A stretch of 64,000 bases of DNA, taken from positions 372,001 through 436,000 of the forward strand of contig JAUVXV010000001.1 of the NCBI GenBank assembly GCA_030603365.1. Reading direction: 5' to 3'. A program made the position numbers and the translations under genes. Origin of the DNA: Candidatus Heimdallarchaeota archaeon (GTDB taxonomy: Archaea > Asgardarchaeota > Heimdallarchaeia > Heimdallarchaeales > Heimdallarchaeaceae). Below are positions 53,563 to 61,980 of this stretch, one piece after another. How positions within the stretch are numbered: position 1 is the stretch's first letter; each line of letters opens with the position of its first letter. The notes under the pieces are model-generated. The model was not told where the DNA came from. It saw only the letters and a program-made list of their open reading frames with translations, and did no database searches.

Positions 53563-55476
53563 TTGAATCTACATTCTAACAAGTATTATGGGTACAGAGG
53601 ACAAATTCTCATAGTTGATTTAGAGGGATCTACTGTCCAAAAAAAACCACTTGATTCGAATTATATTGAAGAATTTTTGGGAGGAAGAGGTTGGGCAATT
53701 AAATACCTCTATGATAATCTTAAACCGAATGTTGATCCACTTGGTCCTGATAATATTCTCATTGTCAGCTTGGGTCCATTAACTGGTACTCTAGCTCCTT
53801 CTTCCGCTCGTTATACAATTGCAGCAAAATCTCCTCTTACTGGAGGGATTGGTTATGCAAATTCTGGAGGTCATTTTGCACCTGAACTAGCATATGCTGG
53901 ATATGATGCCATCTTTATTCATGGTCGTGCAAAATCACCTGTATATCTCTACATCAAAGATGATGAAGTAGAGATTAAAGACGCTGAACATCTGTGGGGA
54001 AAAGATACTTGGGAAACTGATGAAATATTAAGAACAGAACATTCTGAAGATTTCCAAAGTCTTTGTATTGGACAAGGAGGTGAGAATCTTGTCAAATATG
54101 CAGCAATAATAAATAATCTTTCACGTGCTGCTGCAAGGACAGGAGTGGGAGCTGTAATGGGTTCAAAGAATCTCAAAGCTATCACTGTTAAAGGATCGGG
54201 AGCAGTTAGAGTCGCACAACCTAAAACATTCAATGCTTTGATAGATGAAACATTACAAAAAATCTATGATGATCCTGCATACCCAAGTCTTTCTTATTAT
54301 GGAACAGCTTTTCTTGTGGATTTAGCTTATATCAGTGGAGGATTAGCTACAAGAAATAATCAAACTGGTATTTTTGAGAAATATGAATCTATTTCTGCCG
54401 AAACATTTGATGAAGAATATAGAGTAAAATCTGAAAGTTGTTTTGCATGTCCAATTCATTGTGGTAAATACTCAAAGGTTGAATTTGGTAAATACGCAGG
54501 TACCAAAGGTGGAAGTCCTGAATTTGAGACAATCGTGTGTTTGGGATCGAAATGTGGTATTGGGGATTTATCTGTAATTATTAAAGCAAATGAACTTGCT
54601 AATAGATATGGTCTTGATACAATTTCTCTAGGTGATAGTATAGCTTTTGTTATGGAAGCATTCCAAAAAGGGATACTGAGTAAAGAGGATACTGATGGTA
54701 TGGAGGTCGTATGGGGGAATGATGATGCTTTGATATCCTTAATAACAAAAGTAGCTTTTAGAGAAGGGTTTGGGGATCTTCTAGCTGAGGGAACTAAAAG
54801 ACTATCTGAGAAAATAGGAAAAGGTTCTGAAGAATTTGCTCATCATATAAAGGGAATGGAACCTCCAGCTTATGATGTTAGAACAGCAAAAGCTTTTGGT
54901 TTAGGGTGGGCTACTGCAACAAGAGGTGCCGATCATTTAGCCGCTCTACCAAATTTTGAGCTCTTAGGATATGAACCTGAGAAAGGTCTTGAATGGTTTG
55001 GTTCAAAGGATGCAGTTGACCCTCTCTCCTGTAAAGGAAAACCCAAAATGGTTTATTGGCATGAGAATTTCGGTGCTGTTGTCGACTCAGCTGAGATGTG
55101 TAAATATACTTGTTTTTCAGCTTATGCTATTAAGCCAGAGGATATGTCAAAGTTTCTAATTTATGCGACAGGTTTAGATTTCTCTCCTGAAAAATTGATG
55201 TTAATTGGAGAGAGGATATACAATCTTGAACGACTATTTAATCTGAGGGAAGGAAAAGGGATGGAAGAAGATCGATTACCTTCTAGATTTACTGATGAAC
55301 CATTACCTGAAGGTCCATCTAAGGGGAATTATGTCGAGTTAGATAAAATGCTTCCTGAGTATTACAAACTAAGGCAATGGAGTACAGATACAGGTTTACC
55401 AAGCGTTGAATTATTACAATCGCTGAATCTGTTTGATGAGGCCAAAAAATATAACTTAATAGATAAGGAGGAATAA
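53563..55476 (+). CDS. aor: Aldehyde:ferredoxin oxidoreductase (tungsten enzyme)
   Basis: About 637 aa. AOR oxidises aldehydes to acids with ferredoxin as acceptor at a tungstobispterin centre. The fold start YGYRGQILIVDL, GGRGWAIKYLYD, GPLTGTLAPSSARYTIAAKS, NSGGHFAPELAYAGYD, cluster cysteines CFACPIHCGKY and a late Cys in EMCKYTCF all match. The frame is open from ATG 53512, but family proteins begin near YGYRG and TTG 53563 sits ~27 bases after the TATA-like TTTATATTTTT, so a leaderless TTG start is more likely. A polyferredoxin gene follows after three bases. Useful for aldehydes made in amino-acid fermentation. Confidence 0.92.
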   Translation: MNLHSNKYYGYRGQILIVDLEGSTVQKKPLDSNYIEEFLGGRGWAIKYLYDNLKPNVDPLGPDNILIVSLGPLTGTLAPSSARYTIAAKSPLTGGIGYANSGGHFAPELAYAGYDAIFIHGRAKSPVYLYIKDDEVEIKDAEHLWGKDTWETDEILRTEHSEDFQSLCIGQGGENLVKYAAIINNLSRAAARTGVGAVMGSKNLKAITVKGSGAVRVAQPKTFNALIDETLQKIYDDPAYPSLSYYGTAFLVDLAYISGGLATRNNQTGIFEKYESISAETFDEEYRVKSESCFACPIHCGKYSKVEFGKYAGTKGGSPEFETIVCLGSKCGIGDLSVIIKANELANRYGLDTISLGDSIAFVMEAFQKGILSKEDTDGMEVVWGNDDALISLITKVAFREGFGDLLAEGTKRLSEKIGKGSEEFAHHIKGMEPPAYDVRTAKAFGLGWATATRGADHLAALPNFELLGYEPEKGLEWFGSKDAVDPLSCKGKPKMVYWHENFGAVVDSAEMCKYTCFSAYAIKPEDMSKFLIYATGLDFSPEKLMLIGERIYNLERLFNLREGKGMEEDRLPSRFTDEPLPEGPSKGNYVELDKMLPEYYKLRQWSTDTGLPSVELLQSLNLFDEAKKYNLIDKEE

Positions 55477-55479
55477 AAA

Positions 55480-55980
55480 ATGGGGAAATTACAGATGAAA
55501 CGTATTTTTGTCATGGAAGATAGATGTAATGGGTGTAGAATATGCGAACTAAGATGTTCTTTTTATCATGATCAAATGTACTCTCCAACTCTTTCTAGAA
55601 TATATGTTGTCAAAAATGAAATAGAAGGATTCACAAAGCCAAAAACCTGTGTTATTTGCGGAAAATGTATCGAATCTTGCCCAGAAAATGCTATCTCAAA
55701 ATCCGAACTGACTGGAGCTATATCTATAAACGAAGATCAATGCACAGGATGCATGGAATGTGTGAAAGCCTGTCCATTTGAAGTAATGAGATTTAACCAT
55801 GCTACAAATAAAGCATTTACTTGTGATTTGTGTGATGGGGATCCTCAATGTGTTAAATACTGTCCTGAAGAAGCTTTGTTCTATACAACTTCAAAAGAGT
55901 TTTCTGATTTTAAGAAAAAAGAGAACGAAAAGAAAGCTTCTGATAAGATAAAAAAACCTCATGTGATTCCACAAGAATAA
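55480..55980 (+). CDS. Polyferredoxin (CooF/HycB-like 4Fe-4S protein), AOR electron partner
   Basis: 166 aa with four cysteine motifs: CNGCRICELRC, CVICGKCIESCP, CTGCMECVKACP and CDLCDGDPQCVKYCP, consistent with four 4Fe-4S clusters as in CooF/DmsB-type subunits. A GGAGG ribosome-binding site overlaps the end of the AOR gene and the spacing is three bases, so it is coupled to AOR and probably takes its electrons. A charged tail ends the protein. Confidence 0.92.
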   Translation: MGKLQMKRIFVMEDRCNGCRICELRCSFYHDQMYSPTLSRIYVVKNEIEGFTKPKTCVICGKCIESCPENAISKSELTGAISINEDQCTGCMECVKACPFEVMRFNHATNKAFTCDLCDGDPQCVKYCPEEALFYTTSKEFSDFKKKENEKKASDKIKKPHVIPQE

Positions 55981-56006
55981 GCTAGTTTCACTTTGTGGTA
56001 AATAGA

Positions 56007-57827
56007 TTATTTTCCATTTTTCAAATCTTCTTCAACTTCCAATAAAATCTCCATATTCTTCTGAAAAATCTCATTGTTAGAACTGATGTCTTTAGCAAAC
56101 CTTACTCTAATAAAAACATAGAAATTCATCGCTACATTTTTGATAATTGATGCTATGGTTTTATACTTAATGACAGAAAAAACTAACACTCCGAAAAGAA
56201 GGAGCCATAATGGTATAAGGTAAACTCCATAAAATAGAGGCCAGTTATTGAACTTTCTTGGATTAGTGAGATTGTAATATTCATCAAGATTCGAAAAACC
56301 ATCGCCATCCGGATCTTGATATGTACTTATTTCGAGTGGATCTAATCTGTATTCCACTTCCCAGTTATCAGGCAAGAGATCATCATCTGTATCATTTTTA
56401 TTCGGGTTAGTATGATAATAATTTGTTTCAATCAAATCGTCCAGAAAATCTCCATCACTATCTGGTCTACCATGATGGAGATAACTGCCACCATAAGTCC
56501 ACCATGAACTTGTAGAATTTGTAGATTCTGATAACTCAAAACAGTAGAGGTCATTCTGAGCAGGTCTAGCAATTATAATTTCCAACTTAGAATCTAGATC
56601 AATATCAGCTACTAGAGGAGGTTCTTTACTCATGCTATCTAGTTCTCTATAGAGCATAAGTTGTCCTAAAAAGTTTAAACCAACAAAATTTTCATTTCCT
56701 TCGGTGAATAATGTTTCCAGTTTTCCATCATTATCTATATCTACTAAAGCAGGACTACCAACAGGTTTTGTTGCGTTAAAATTCCAAACATCTTGTCCTG
56801 TTGAATCAATACAAAAAACTTGACCAAATCTTGTTTCCCAATCATAACTACTTGAAATTATTTCCAGATTTCCATTGTCATTTATATCCGCTATACATGG
56901 ATCATGATACATGAAATTACTTCTGTTATCTGCATGTTTCTGCTGATACGCCCACTCAATTCCTCCTTCGTGATCAAAACAGAATAGTTTGAAGGTACTT
57001 CCAATACATATTTCCAAAGTGCCGTCATTATCAAGATCAGCTATGCTAAACAAAGCATCTCCTCGTAATGTTGGAGAAGCGATCCATTTTTGTTCTCCTT
57101 GTTGGGAAATACAATGTAGTTTGTAATCGTTTCCAATAAGAAGGATTTCAATTTCTCCATCATTATCAAGATCTGCAATAGTTGGTGCTCCCCCTAAAAT
57201 ATCTGTCCAAAATCCAGCGTAATCTAATTCAAGATTGAATTCTTTCACAAATTCTCCATTGCGATTTAAAAGAAAAGGTTGACTAATTGTTTTTGCAGTT
57301 GATATGAGAATATCCAAATGATCATCGCCATCTATGTCAAAAATACAGGGGGTAAAATCCTCTAATTCATAATTAGTAGTGTATTCCCATCTCTTTAATC
57401 CCTGAGAATTCAAACAAATTATCGAAGATTTTCCTGTTAGTATAATGTCGGGTTTTCCATCCTCATTCAAGTCAGCTATAACAATTTTACCAGTTAAAGT
57501 ACTTTTCAGATAAGCTCCCCATCTCAAGCTCCCATCGGAATTTATACAATATAAATCGTGGGGGGTCGCAATTAAAATTTCTTTGAACCCATCCCTCTCC
57601 AAATCTGCAAGTAAAGGTGATCCGATAATATCTTTATTTAAAGCAGTTATCCACGAAGTTTCTAAATACTCTGTTCCAACTAAGCCATCATCTAAACCTT
57701 TTCCAGAAATAGGCTGATAGAGTACTAAAGATGAAAGGAATAATACCTGAATTACCATAGTTATGAGTTTTAAGTGCTTAGCCTTTGCCTTGTTCACCCT
57801 AACAACCATATTAACATGTGTGTTCAA
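56007..57827 (-). CDS. Secreted FG-GAP/VCBS-repeat protein with calcium-binding repeats and C-terminal anchor
   Basis: 606 aa. Signal peptide (~20-42), then about eight FG-GAP-like beta-propeller blades, each with a calcium loop such as ADLERDGFKEIL, ADLNEDGKPDII or ADLDNDGTLEIC. Residues ~450-515 hold thrombospondin-3-like loops (DSDGDFLDDLIE, DTDDDLLPDNWE, DPDGDGFSNLDE), followed by one transmembrane helix (~530-550) and a cytoplasmic tail. A surface adhesion or sensing protein is likely. ATG 57827 or 57809 could start it. Confidence 0.82.
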   Translation of the reverse strand: MNTHVNMVVRVNKAKAKHLKLITMVIQVLFLSSLVLYQPISGKGLDDGLVGTEYLETSWITALNKDIIGSPLLADLERDGFKEILIATPHDLYCINSDGSLRWGAYLKSTLTGKIVIADLNEDGKPDIILTGKSSIICLNSQGLKRWEYTTNYELEDFTPCIFDIDGDDHLDILISTAKTISQPFLLNRNGEFVKEFNLELDYAGFWTDILGGAPTIADLDNDGEIEILLIGNDYKLHCISQQGEQKWIASPTLRGDALFSIADLDNDGTLEICIGSTFKLFCFDHEGGIEWAYQQKHADNRSNFMYHDPCIADINDNGNLEIISSSYDWETRFGQVFCIDSTGQDVWNFNATKPVGSPALVDIDNDGKLETLFTEGNENFVGLNFLGQLMLYRELDSMSKEPPLVADIDLDSKLEIIIARPAQNDLYCFELSESTNSTSSWWTYGGSYLHHGRPDSDGDFLDDLIETNYYHTNPNKNDTDDDLLPDNWEVEYRLDPLEISTYQDPDGDGFSNLDEYYNLTNPRKFNNWPLFYGVYLIPLWLLLFGVLVFSVIKYKTIASIIKNVAMNFYVFIRVRFAKDISSNNEIFQKNMEILLEVEEDLKNGK

Positions 57828-57871
57828 GCAGTTAAAAACATAATTAAAAGAACATTATTTGACGTTAGAGT

Positions 57872-58150
57872 TTATCCACCAGCTATCGCAGGCATTAATA
57901 CTACCATATCATCCTCATGTAATTCTGTATTGAAGCCATCTAGAAGATTGATATTACGTGCATTTACCAAAATTCTGTAAATCTTACGTATCTCTCCTTT
58001 TTCGTTGAGTAACTCTTGTTCAAGTTCGGGACCAAATTCCTTGATTAGTTTCTCTATTAGGTCTTTAATCATAGTAGCTTCATAATCAAATTGTTTCTTA
58101 CCTATTATTTGTTTAAGCCTAGCAAAAGTAACAACAACTATTTTTACCAT
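57872..58150 (-). CDS. moaD: MoaD/ThiS-family sulfur carrier (ubiquitin-like)
   Basis: 92 aa beta-grasp protein ending in the essential di-glycine (MVVLMPAIAGG). MoaD proteins carry thiocarboxylate sulfur for molybdopterin synthesis, which the tungsten AOR nearby needs; archaeal relatives (SAMP/Urm1) also tag proteins. VKIVVVTFARLKQIIGKKQF opens the fold. MoaE is not in the window. Opposite strand to the AOR pair. Confidence 0.9.
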   Translation of the reverse strand: MVKIVVVTFARLKQIIGKKQFDYEATMIKDLIEKLIKEFGPELEQELLNEKGEIRKIYRILVNARNINLLDGFNTELHEDDMVVLMPAIAGG

Positions 58151-58218
58151 TTCAATCCCAATTATCCATATGTTTACTAAATCTATAACTTATTTATCCT
58201 ATTCAAAATTAAAAATAT

Positions 58219-60162
58219 TTATCTTTTACTTGGAAAAATCATCTTAGCAATTTCTTCAATCATGATTTTAGAATCCGAAACTAATGCTCTTGAGCTCTTA
58301 ATGGATTTAATTAGTTCTTCCCAAACTGAAGTGGATGTTCCTATTATTTTTGAAAATGCTTCCAATTTCTGAGATGCAGAATAGGTTTGACCTCTTATTA
58401 CATATCCAAAGAAGAGAGGTTTCTTAGGTTTAATCAAGACAGTATATTCTTGATGTTTAATTCTTTCAACCGAGCCTTGTGATGAGAACGTTTCTTTACA
58501 GAAATTTATTATCGCAGCTAAGAACCCCCCTATTAAAACACCATCTAATTGACTTCCTTCAAGAAAATTTTTGGTATACAAAGGTGTTCCTGAATCGGCT
58601 AGAATTAGAAGCATAACTGGTTCTTCGTTTATTAATTGAGGGAATTCAACATCTCCTTTATTACTTAAACTTACCATCAATTCTCCAAATCTAGTTAATT
58701 CTAGTCTATCTTTTAAACTTGCATTTTTACTAATCAAATCTTCCCAATCACTCAATTGTTCAAGCAAAACATCATGCTCATTAGAGATTTTCATAGCTAA
58801 ATGCTTGAGATTTTTGTCATCAGCAATTTGTTCAGCTTGTGTAAGTAAGATTCTAGCTTGTACTAAATCAAGGTCGATTAGAGCAAGCTGACTTTGTAAT
58901 AAGTAAGTTCTTGCTAATAACGTAAATGAATTTTGATGGTCAGCGATTTCTGAAAGACTGTCTACCATGGACTTAATTAAATCCAATAACTCTTGATCTC
59001 CTGACATTTTGAGTTCTTCTAAGAGTAGTTCAATAAAATTAAGAAGAGCGGTTATGGTTAAGGAGTGATCTAGAACATCTTCTTCTAAAATCTCTTGAAA
59101 CAATTCTTGAGCTCTAACTTTGTCCTTCATTCTGGTACTGAGTTTCAAAAAGTGAGCTTCTGCTATTCTGCAAATTTGATCTATGAATTCATTCGTTTCT
59201 TTATTATTAATCCTGATAATTCTATCTAAATATCTCTTAGCTCTTTCTTTCATTTGAGCATCCAAAGAAACTGTGACTAATCCATATAATGACAATACAA
59301 TATCTGCCTTATTTCCGATTCTCTCTCTCAGGTACAAACTCTCTTTATAGTATAGTGTTGCTGTTTCCCAGTCTCCTCTTTGTTGGTAAATATCTCCAAT
59401 GTTACATAAGACCAAAGCAGTATATTGTTCATTTCCTATTCCTTCCCATAACTTGAGACATTGCTTGAAGTAATCTAAAGCCTTGTCAATTTCCCCTTTA
59501 TACATGTAGAGATTGCCAATGTTGTTCAAAGATGTAGCTATGTCATCATCATTTCCAAGTTCTTTGTAAATGGGTAAACTTTGTTCATAATACTCCAATG
59601 CTTTATCTAACTCACCCTTGGTCCTGTGGAGTACACCAATGTTGTTTAAAATAGTACTAATTTCTTTTTTATCTTCAAGTTCAATCCATATTGCCTGACT
59701 TTCAGTATAGAATTCTAGTGCTTTACCATGATTGCCTTTAGATTGGAAAATAACTCCTTTTAGCTTTGCAATACTTGCTTTTCGTTTTTTAATCTCCTTG
59801 CTATTTCCATTTCTAATAGTTTCAAGAATTTCTTCATTTTGTTTAAGTGTCTCTAATGCTTGGTTTAATCTCCCAAGTCTCCAAAGCGAATATGCTTTTT
59901 CAATAATTGTGTCCATTGATAGATAAAGAAAATTCTTGTTCATGCTTTCTTGAGAAGTAAGTTCTAACAACTCAAGTGCTAGATTATATTTGCCTATTTT
60001 GTTGAATATAGTACTCTTACATATTTGACAACTAATTTGCTCTTTAGCCTTTAAACCATTAGATTTTTCGAGAGTTTCCACTATTTGAAGAGCTTCTTCA
60101 TATTTTCCTTTAACAATTAACTGATCAGCTCTAGCAAGCTGGTTTGTGTTTGAACCAACCAA
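58219..60162 (-). CDS. TPR protein with C-terminal roadblock/longin-like domain
   Basis: 647 aa. Residues ~5-310 contain at least seven canonical TPRs (GNHGKALEFYTESQAIWIEL, GELDKALEYYEQSLPIYKEL, GEIDKALDYFKQCLKLWEGI), followed by helical repeats to ~500. Residues ~515-610 (EPVMLLILADSGTPLYTKNF, GVLIGGFLAAIINFCKETF) look like a small alpha/beta sensory fold of the roadblock/longin kind that recurs at the end of TPR proteins in Asgard archaea; that fold call is inference. Cytoplasmic scaffold, possibly with small GTPases. Confidence 0.8.
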   Translation of the reverse strand: MVGSNTNQLARADQLIVKGKYEEALQIVETLEKSNGLKAKEQISCQICKSTIFNKIGKYNLALELLELTSQESMNKNFLYLSMDTIIEKAYSLWRLGRLNQALETLKQNEEILETIRNGNSKEIKKRKASIAKLKGVIFQSKGNHGKALEFYTESQAIWIELEDKKEISTILNNIGVLHRTKGELDKALEYYEQSLPIYKELGNDDDIATSLNNIGNLYMYKGEIDKALDYFKQCLKLWEGIGNEQYTALVLCNIGDIYQQRGDWETATLYYKESLYLRERIGNKADIVLSLYGLVTVSLDAQMKERAKRYLDRIIRINNKETNEFIDQICRIAEAHFLKLSTRMKDKVRAQELFQEILEEDVLDHSLTITALLNFIELLLEELKMSGDQELLDLIKSMVDSLSEIADHQNSFTLLARTYLLQSQLALIDLDLVQARILLTQAEQIADDKNLKHLAMKISNEHDVLLEQLSDWEDLISKNASLKDRLELTRFGELMVSLSNKGDVEFPQLINEEPVMLLILADSGTPLYTKNFLEGSQLDGVLIGGFLAAIINFCKETFSSQGSVERIKHQEYTVLIKPKKPLFFGYVIRGQTYSASQKLEAFSKIIGTSTSVWEELIKSIKSSRALVSDSKIMIEEIAKMIFPSKR

Positions 60163-60242
60163 TGAAACCCCTAATAATATACTATACCAATTACAATTAA
60201 TAAACTTACGAAGAAGGTAATGAAAAAATAACTGTTTGTTTT

Positions 60243-60491
60243 TCAGCTGTTTGGGTATTTCTCTTTTAAAATCTGCATTGCTTCAGAAATAGTTAAACTG
60301 GCTAATTCTTTAGCAGTTTCATAATGTTCTCCACAGAACCACTCCGCATAAGGTGGGTGCCCAACAGCTCCTTTTCTTTCCATCTCTTTAATCCATTTTT
60401 TATCGCTTTTGCGTTTCTTAAAATAGATTACACCACCTTCGTCTGAATGGGGGAACCTTTTATCACAAATTGTGCAAATAGGCGGTTTCAT
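60243..60491 (-). CDS. Small zinc-binding protein, unknown
   Basis: 82 aa. Four potential zinc ligands: CTIC near the N-terminus (residues 6-9) and a C...H pair in WFCGEHYE (53, 56); residues between are basic. Resembles small metal-binding proteins of archaea with no assigned role. Its start lies next to the hairpin-rich intergenic region. Confidence 0.6.
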   Translation of the reverse strand: MKPPICTICDKRFPHSDEGGVIYFKKRKSDKKWIKEMERKGAVGHPPYAEWFCGEHYETAKELASLTISEAMQILKEKYPNS

Positions 60492-60559
60492 TGCTCTTTA
60501 CCACGCACGTTATGAAACTTGGTCAAACTTGCCAGAGGGCGTTTAACCGTCGTTTAAGT

Positions 60560-60820
60560 GGATCCCCTCACGTGCGTTGAGGGGAAGAATCATGAGGATC
60601 ATGATTGAGGGAGGAAAGAAGGGAGTGCGCATGAACTCCTACGTCATTCCACCCATTGCGCGAAGTGCTGAATGGTTCAAACATTACTAACTGAGGGACA
60701 GGTGGTCACGCACCTGCGAACCATAGAAAGGTGAGTATTCACCTAGCACTACCTATATATCCGTACTTTCACATATAAACTCGTAGAAAAATGGAGGATG
60801 GGGGAAGCACCATCTCTCTC
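60560..60820. ncRNA. Candidate structured RNA, GC-rich and hairpin-dense, unassigned
   Basis: The 437-base gap between the 82 aa and HEAT genes is far richer in GC than its flanks and full of perfect stems: 60564-60570/60578-60584 (7 bp), 60588-60595/60599-60606 (8 bp), 60627-60631/60657-60661, 60664-60669/60745-60750 (6 bp), 60672-60678/60718-60724 (7 bp), 60699-60704/60711-60716 (6 bp), 60729-60734/60739-60744 (6 bp, GTAT loop) and 60797-60801/60810-60814. The fourth stem encloses the fifth and seventh as a three-way junction, and the fifth encloses the sixth. GAGGAAAG at 60611-60618 resembles an RNase P core motif, but its pairing partner was not found. Strand unknown. Confidence 0.6.
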
Positions 60821-60928
60821 GCTTGAGAACGCAATATACGCACACTAGAAAACTTATGGCAAGATTGAGTAAGTTCTTATGCTTCAGTCATCTACGGTGT
60901 TTCTTATAAAAAGATTTAGGGCATTTCA

Positions 60929-61813
60929 TCATTCTAATCTTATGCTTCTTCTAATAGCAGTCATAGTTTCTGTTGCCATTAATCTGTTGTTTGGGTCTTC
61001 ATCATTTCTAGCAATTTCCCCTAATATATCTATAGCATTGGGTTCCTTTAGAACACCGATATTGCTTATTGCTTCAAATCTTACTCTTGCATTATCATCA
61101 TCTAAAGCTTTTAGATTAATTTCATACATTCGGGGGTCTTCAATTTCTCCTAAGTCTATTAATTTTCTTAGTTCTTGAAGAGCAAGTAATCTGATTTCCC
61201 AATCAATGTCTTCATAGGCTTTTTCTAGATGTGGAACAGGATTTCCCTCAACTCGATAAGTTAAGAACTCTACAGCTACTTCTTTAACTAGTTTGTTTGC
61301 ATCTAATACAAAACGAGCAACTAAGGACGCTGGAACTTTTATTGGAAAATGAAGTAAGGTAGTTTTAGCTTCCTCTCTAACTGATTCAGTGCTGTCTTTT
61401 AATGATCCAAATAAAGGCTCTATCATTGTCATATCATCAAAATTCTTTAGTTCTTTTGCAGCAGAATATCGTACTTGGGGATTCTCATCATTAAGTCCAA
61501 AGGTAATGAATCGAACCGTATCAGGATTTCCATGCTTTCCAAATGATGAAATTGCAGCTTGTCTCACTTCCCAATCTGAATCTTCTAATGCTTGAGATAG
61601 AGCAACTGAAGCTTTACTATATTCAACTTCACCAAGGATTTCAGCAGCATAACTCCTAACATCAGTATCGCTGTCTTTCAAGGCTTGAATAATAGTTTGG
61701 ATAGCAAGATCAGAATCAATAAAAGGAATTAGCTGCTCCAAAGCCAATTGTCGGAGAGCTGGATTATCGTTTTCTAGTAACTTGATAATTTTCTGTATTT
61801 GTTCCTCAGTCAT
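60929..61813 (-). CDS. HEAT/PBS-lyase-type repeat protein
   Basis: 294 aa made of about nine HEAT-like repeats of ~31 residues, each with the D-x-x-V-R-x-x-A pattern (DTDVRSYAAEILGEV, DWEVRQAAISSFGKHG, NPQVRYSAAKELKNF, NARVRFEAISNIGVL). Such proteins act as scaffolds or as lyase-like factors for prosthetic groups. Soluble, single gene. Confidence 0.82.
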   Translation of the reverse strand: MTEEQIQKIIKLLENDNPALRQLALEQLIPFIDSDLAIQTIIQALKDSDTDVRSYAAEILGEVEYSKASVALSQALEDSDWEVRQAAISSFGKHGNPDTVRFITFGLNDENPQVRYSAAKELKNFDDMTMIEPLFGSLKDSTESVREEAKTTLLHFPIKVPASLVARFVLDANKLVKEVAVEFLTYRVEGNPVPHLEKAYEDIDWEIRLLALQELRKLIDLGEIEDPRMYEINLKALDDDNARVRFEAISNIGVLKEPNAIDILGEIARNDEDPNNRLMATETMTAIRRSIRLE

Positions 61814-61980
61814 TTTTTATCTCTCGTTTAGTTATTCTTCCTTAATCATCTGTGGGATTCTTGAAATTTAAGATTACTGGAAGTATTCGATTTAGACTAT
61901 AACTTTCATTGCAAAGTTTTATATAAAGTTGAAAATACTTTGGTTACTGTCATCGAGAAACAACTTGAGGGTCTTATAGT

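Noticed and set aside
60560..60860. RNase P RNA
   Set aside because: GAGGAAAG with hairpins before it fits the 5' core, but no strand pairing with the bases after it, and no ACAGAA-like 3' core, was found on the same strand. Left as unassigned RNA.
60560..60860. SRP RNA on either strand
   Set aside because: No conserved helix 8 sequence (GGAAG with AGCAG opposite CAGG) could be found.
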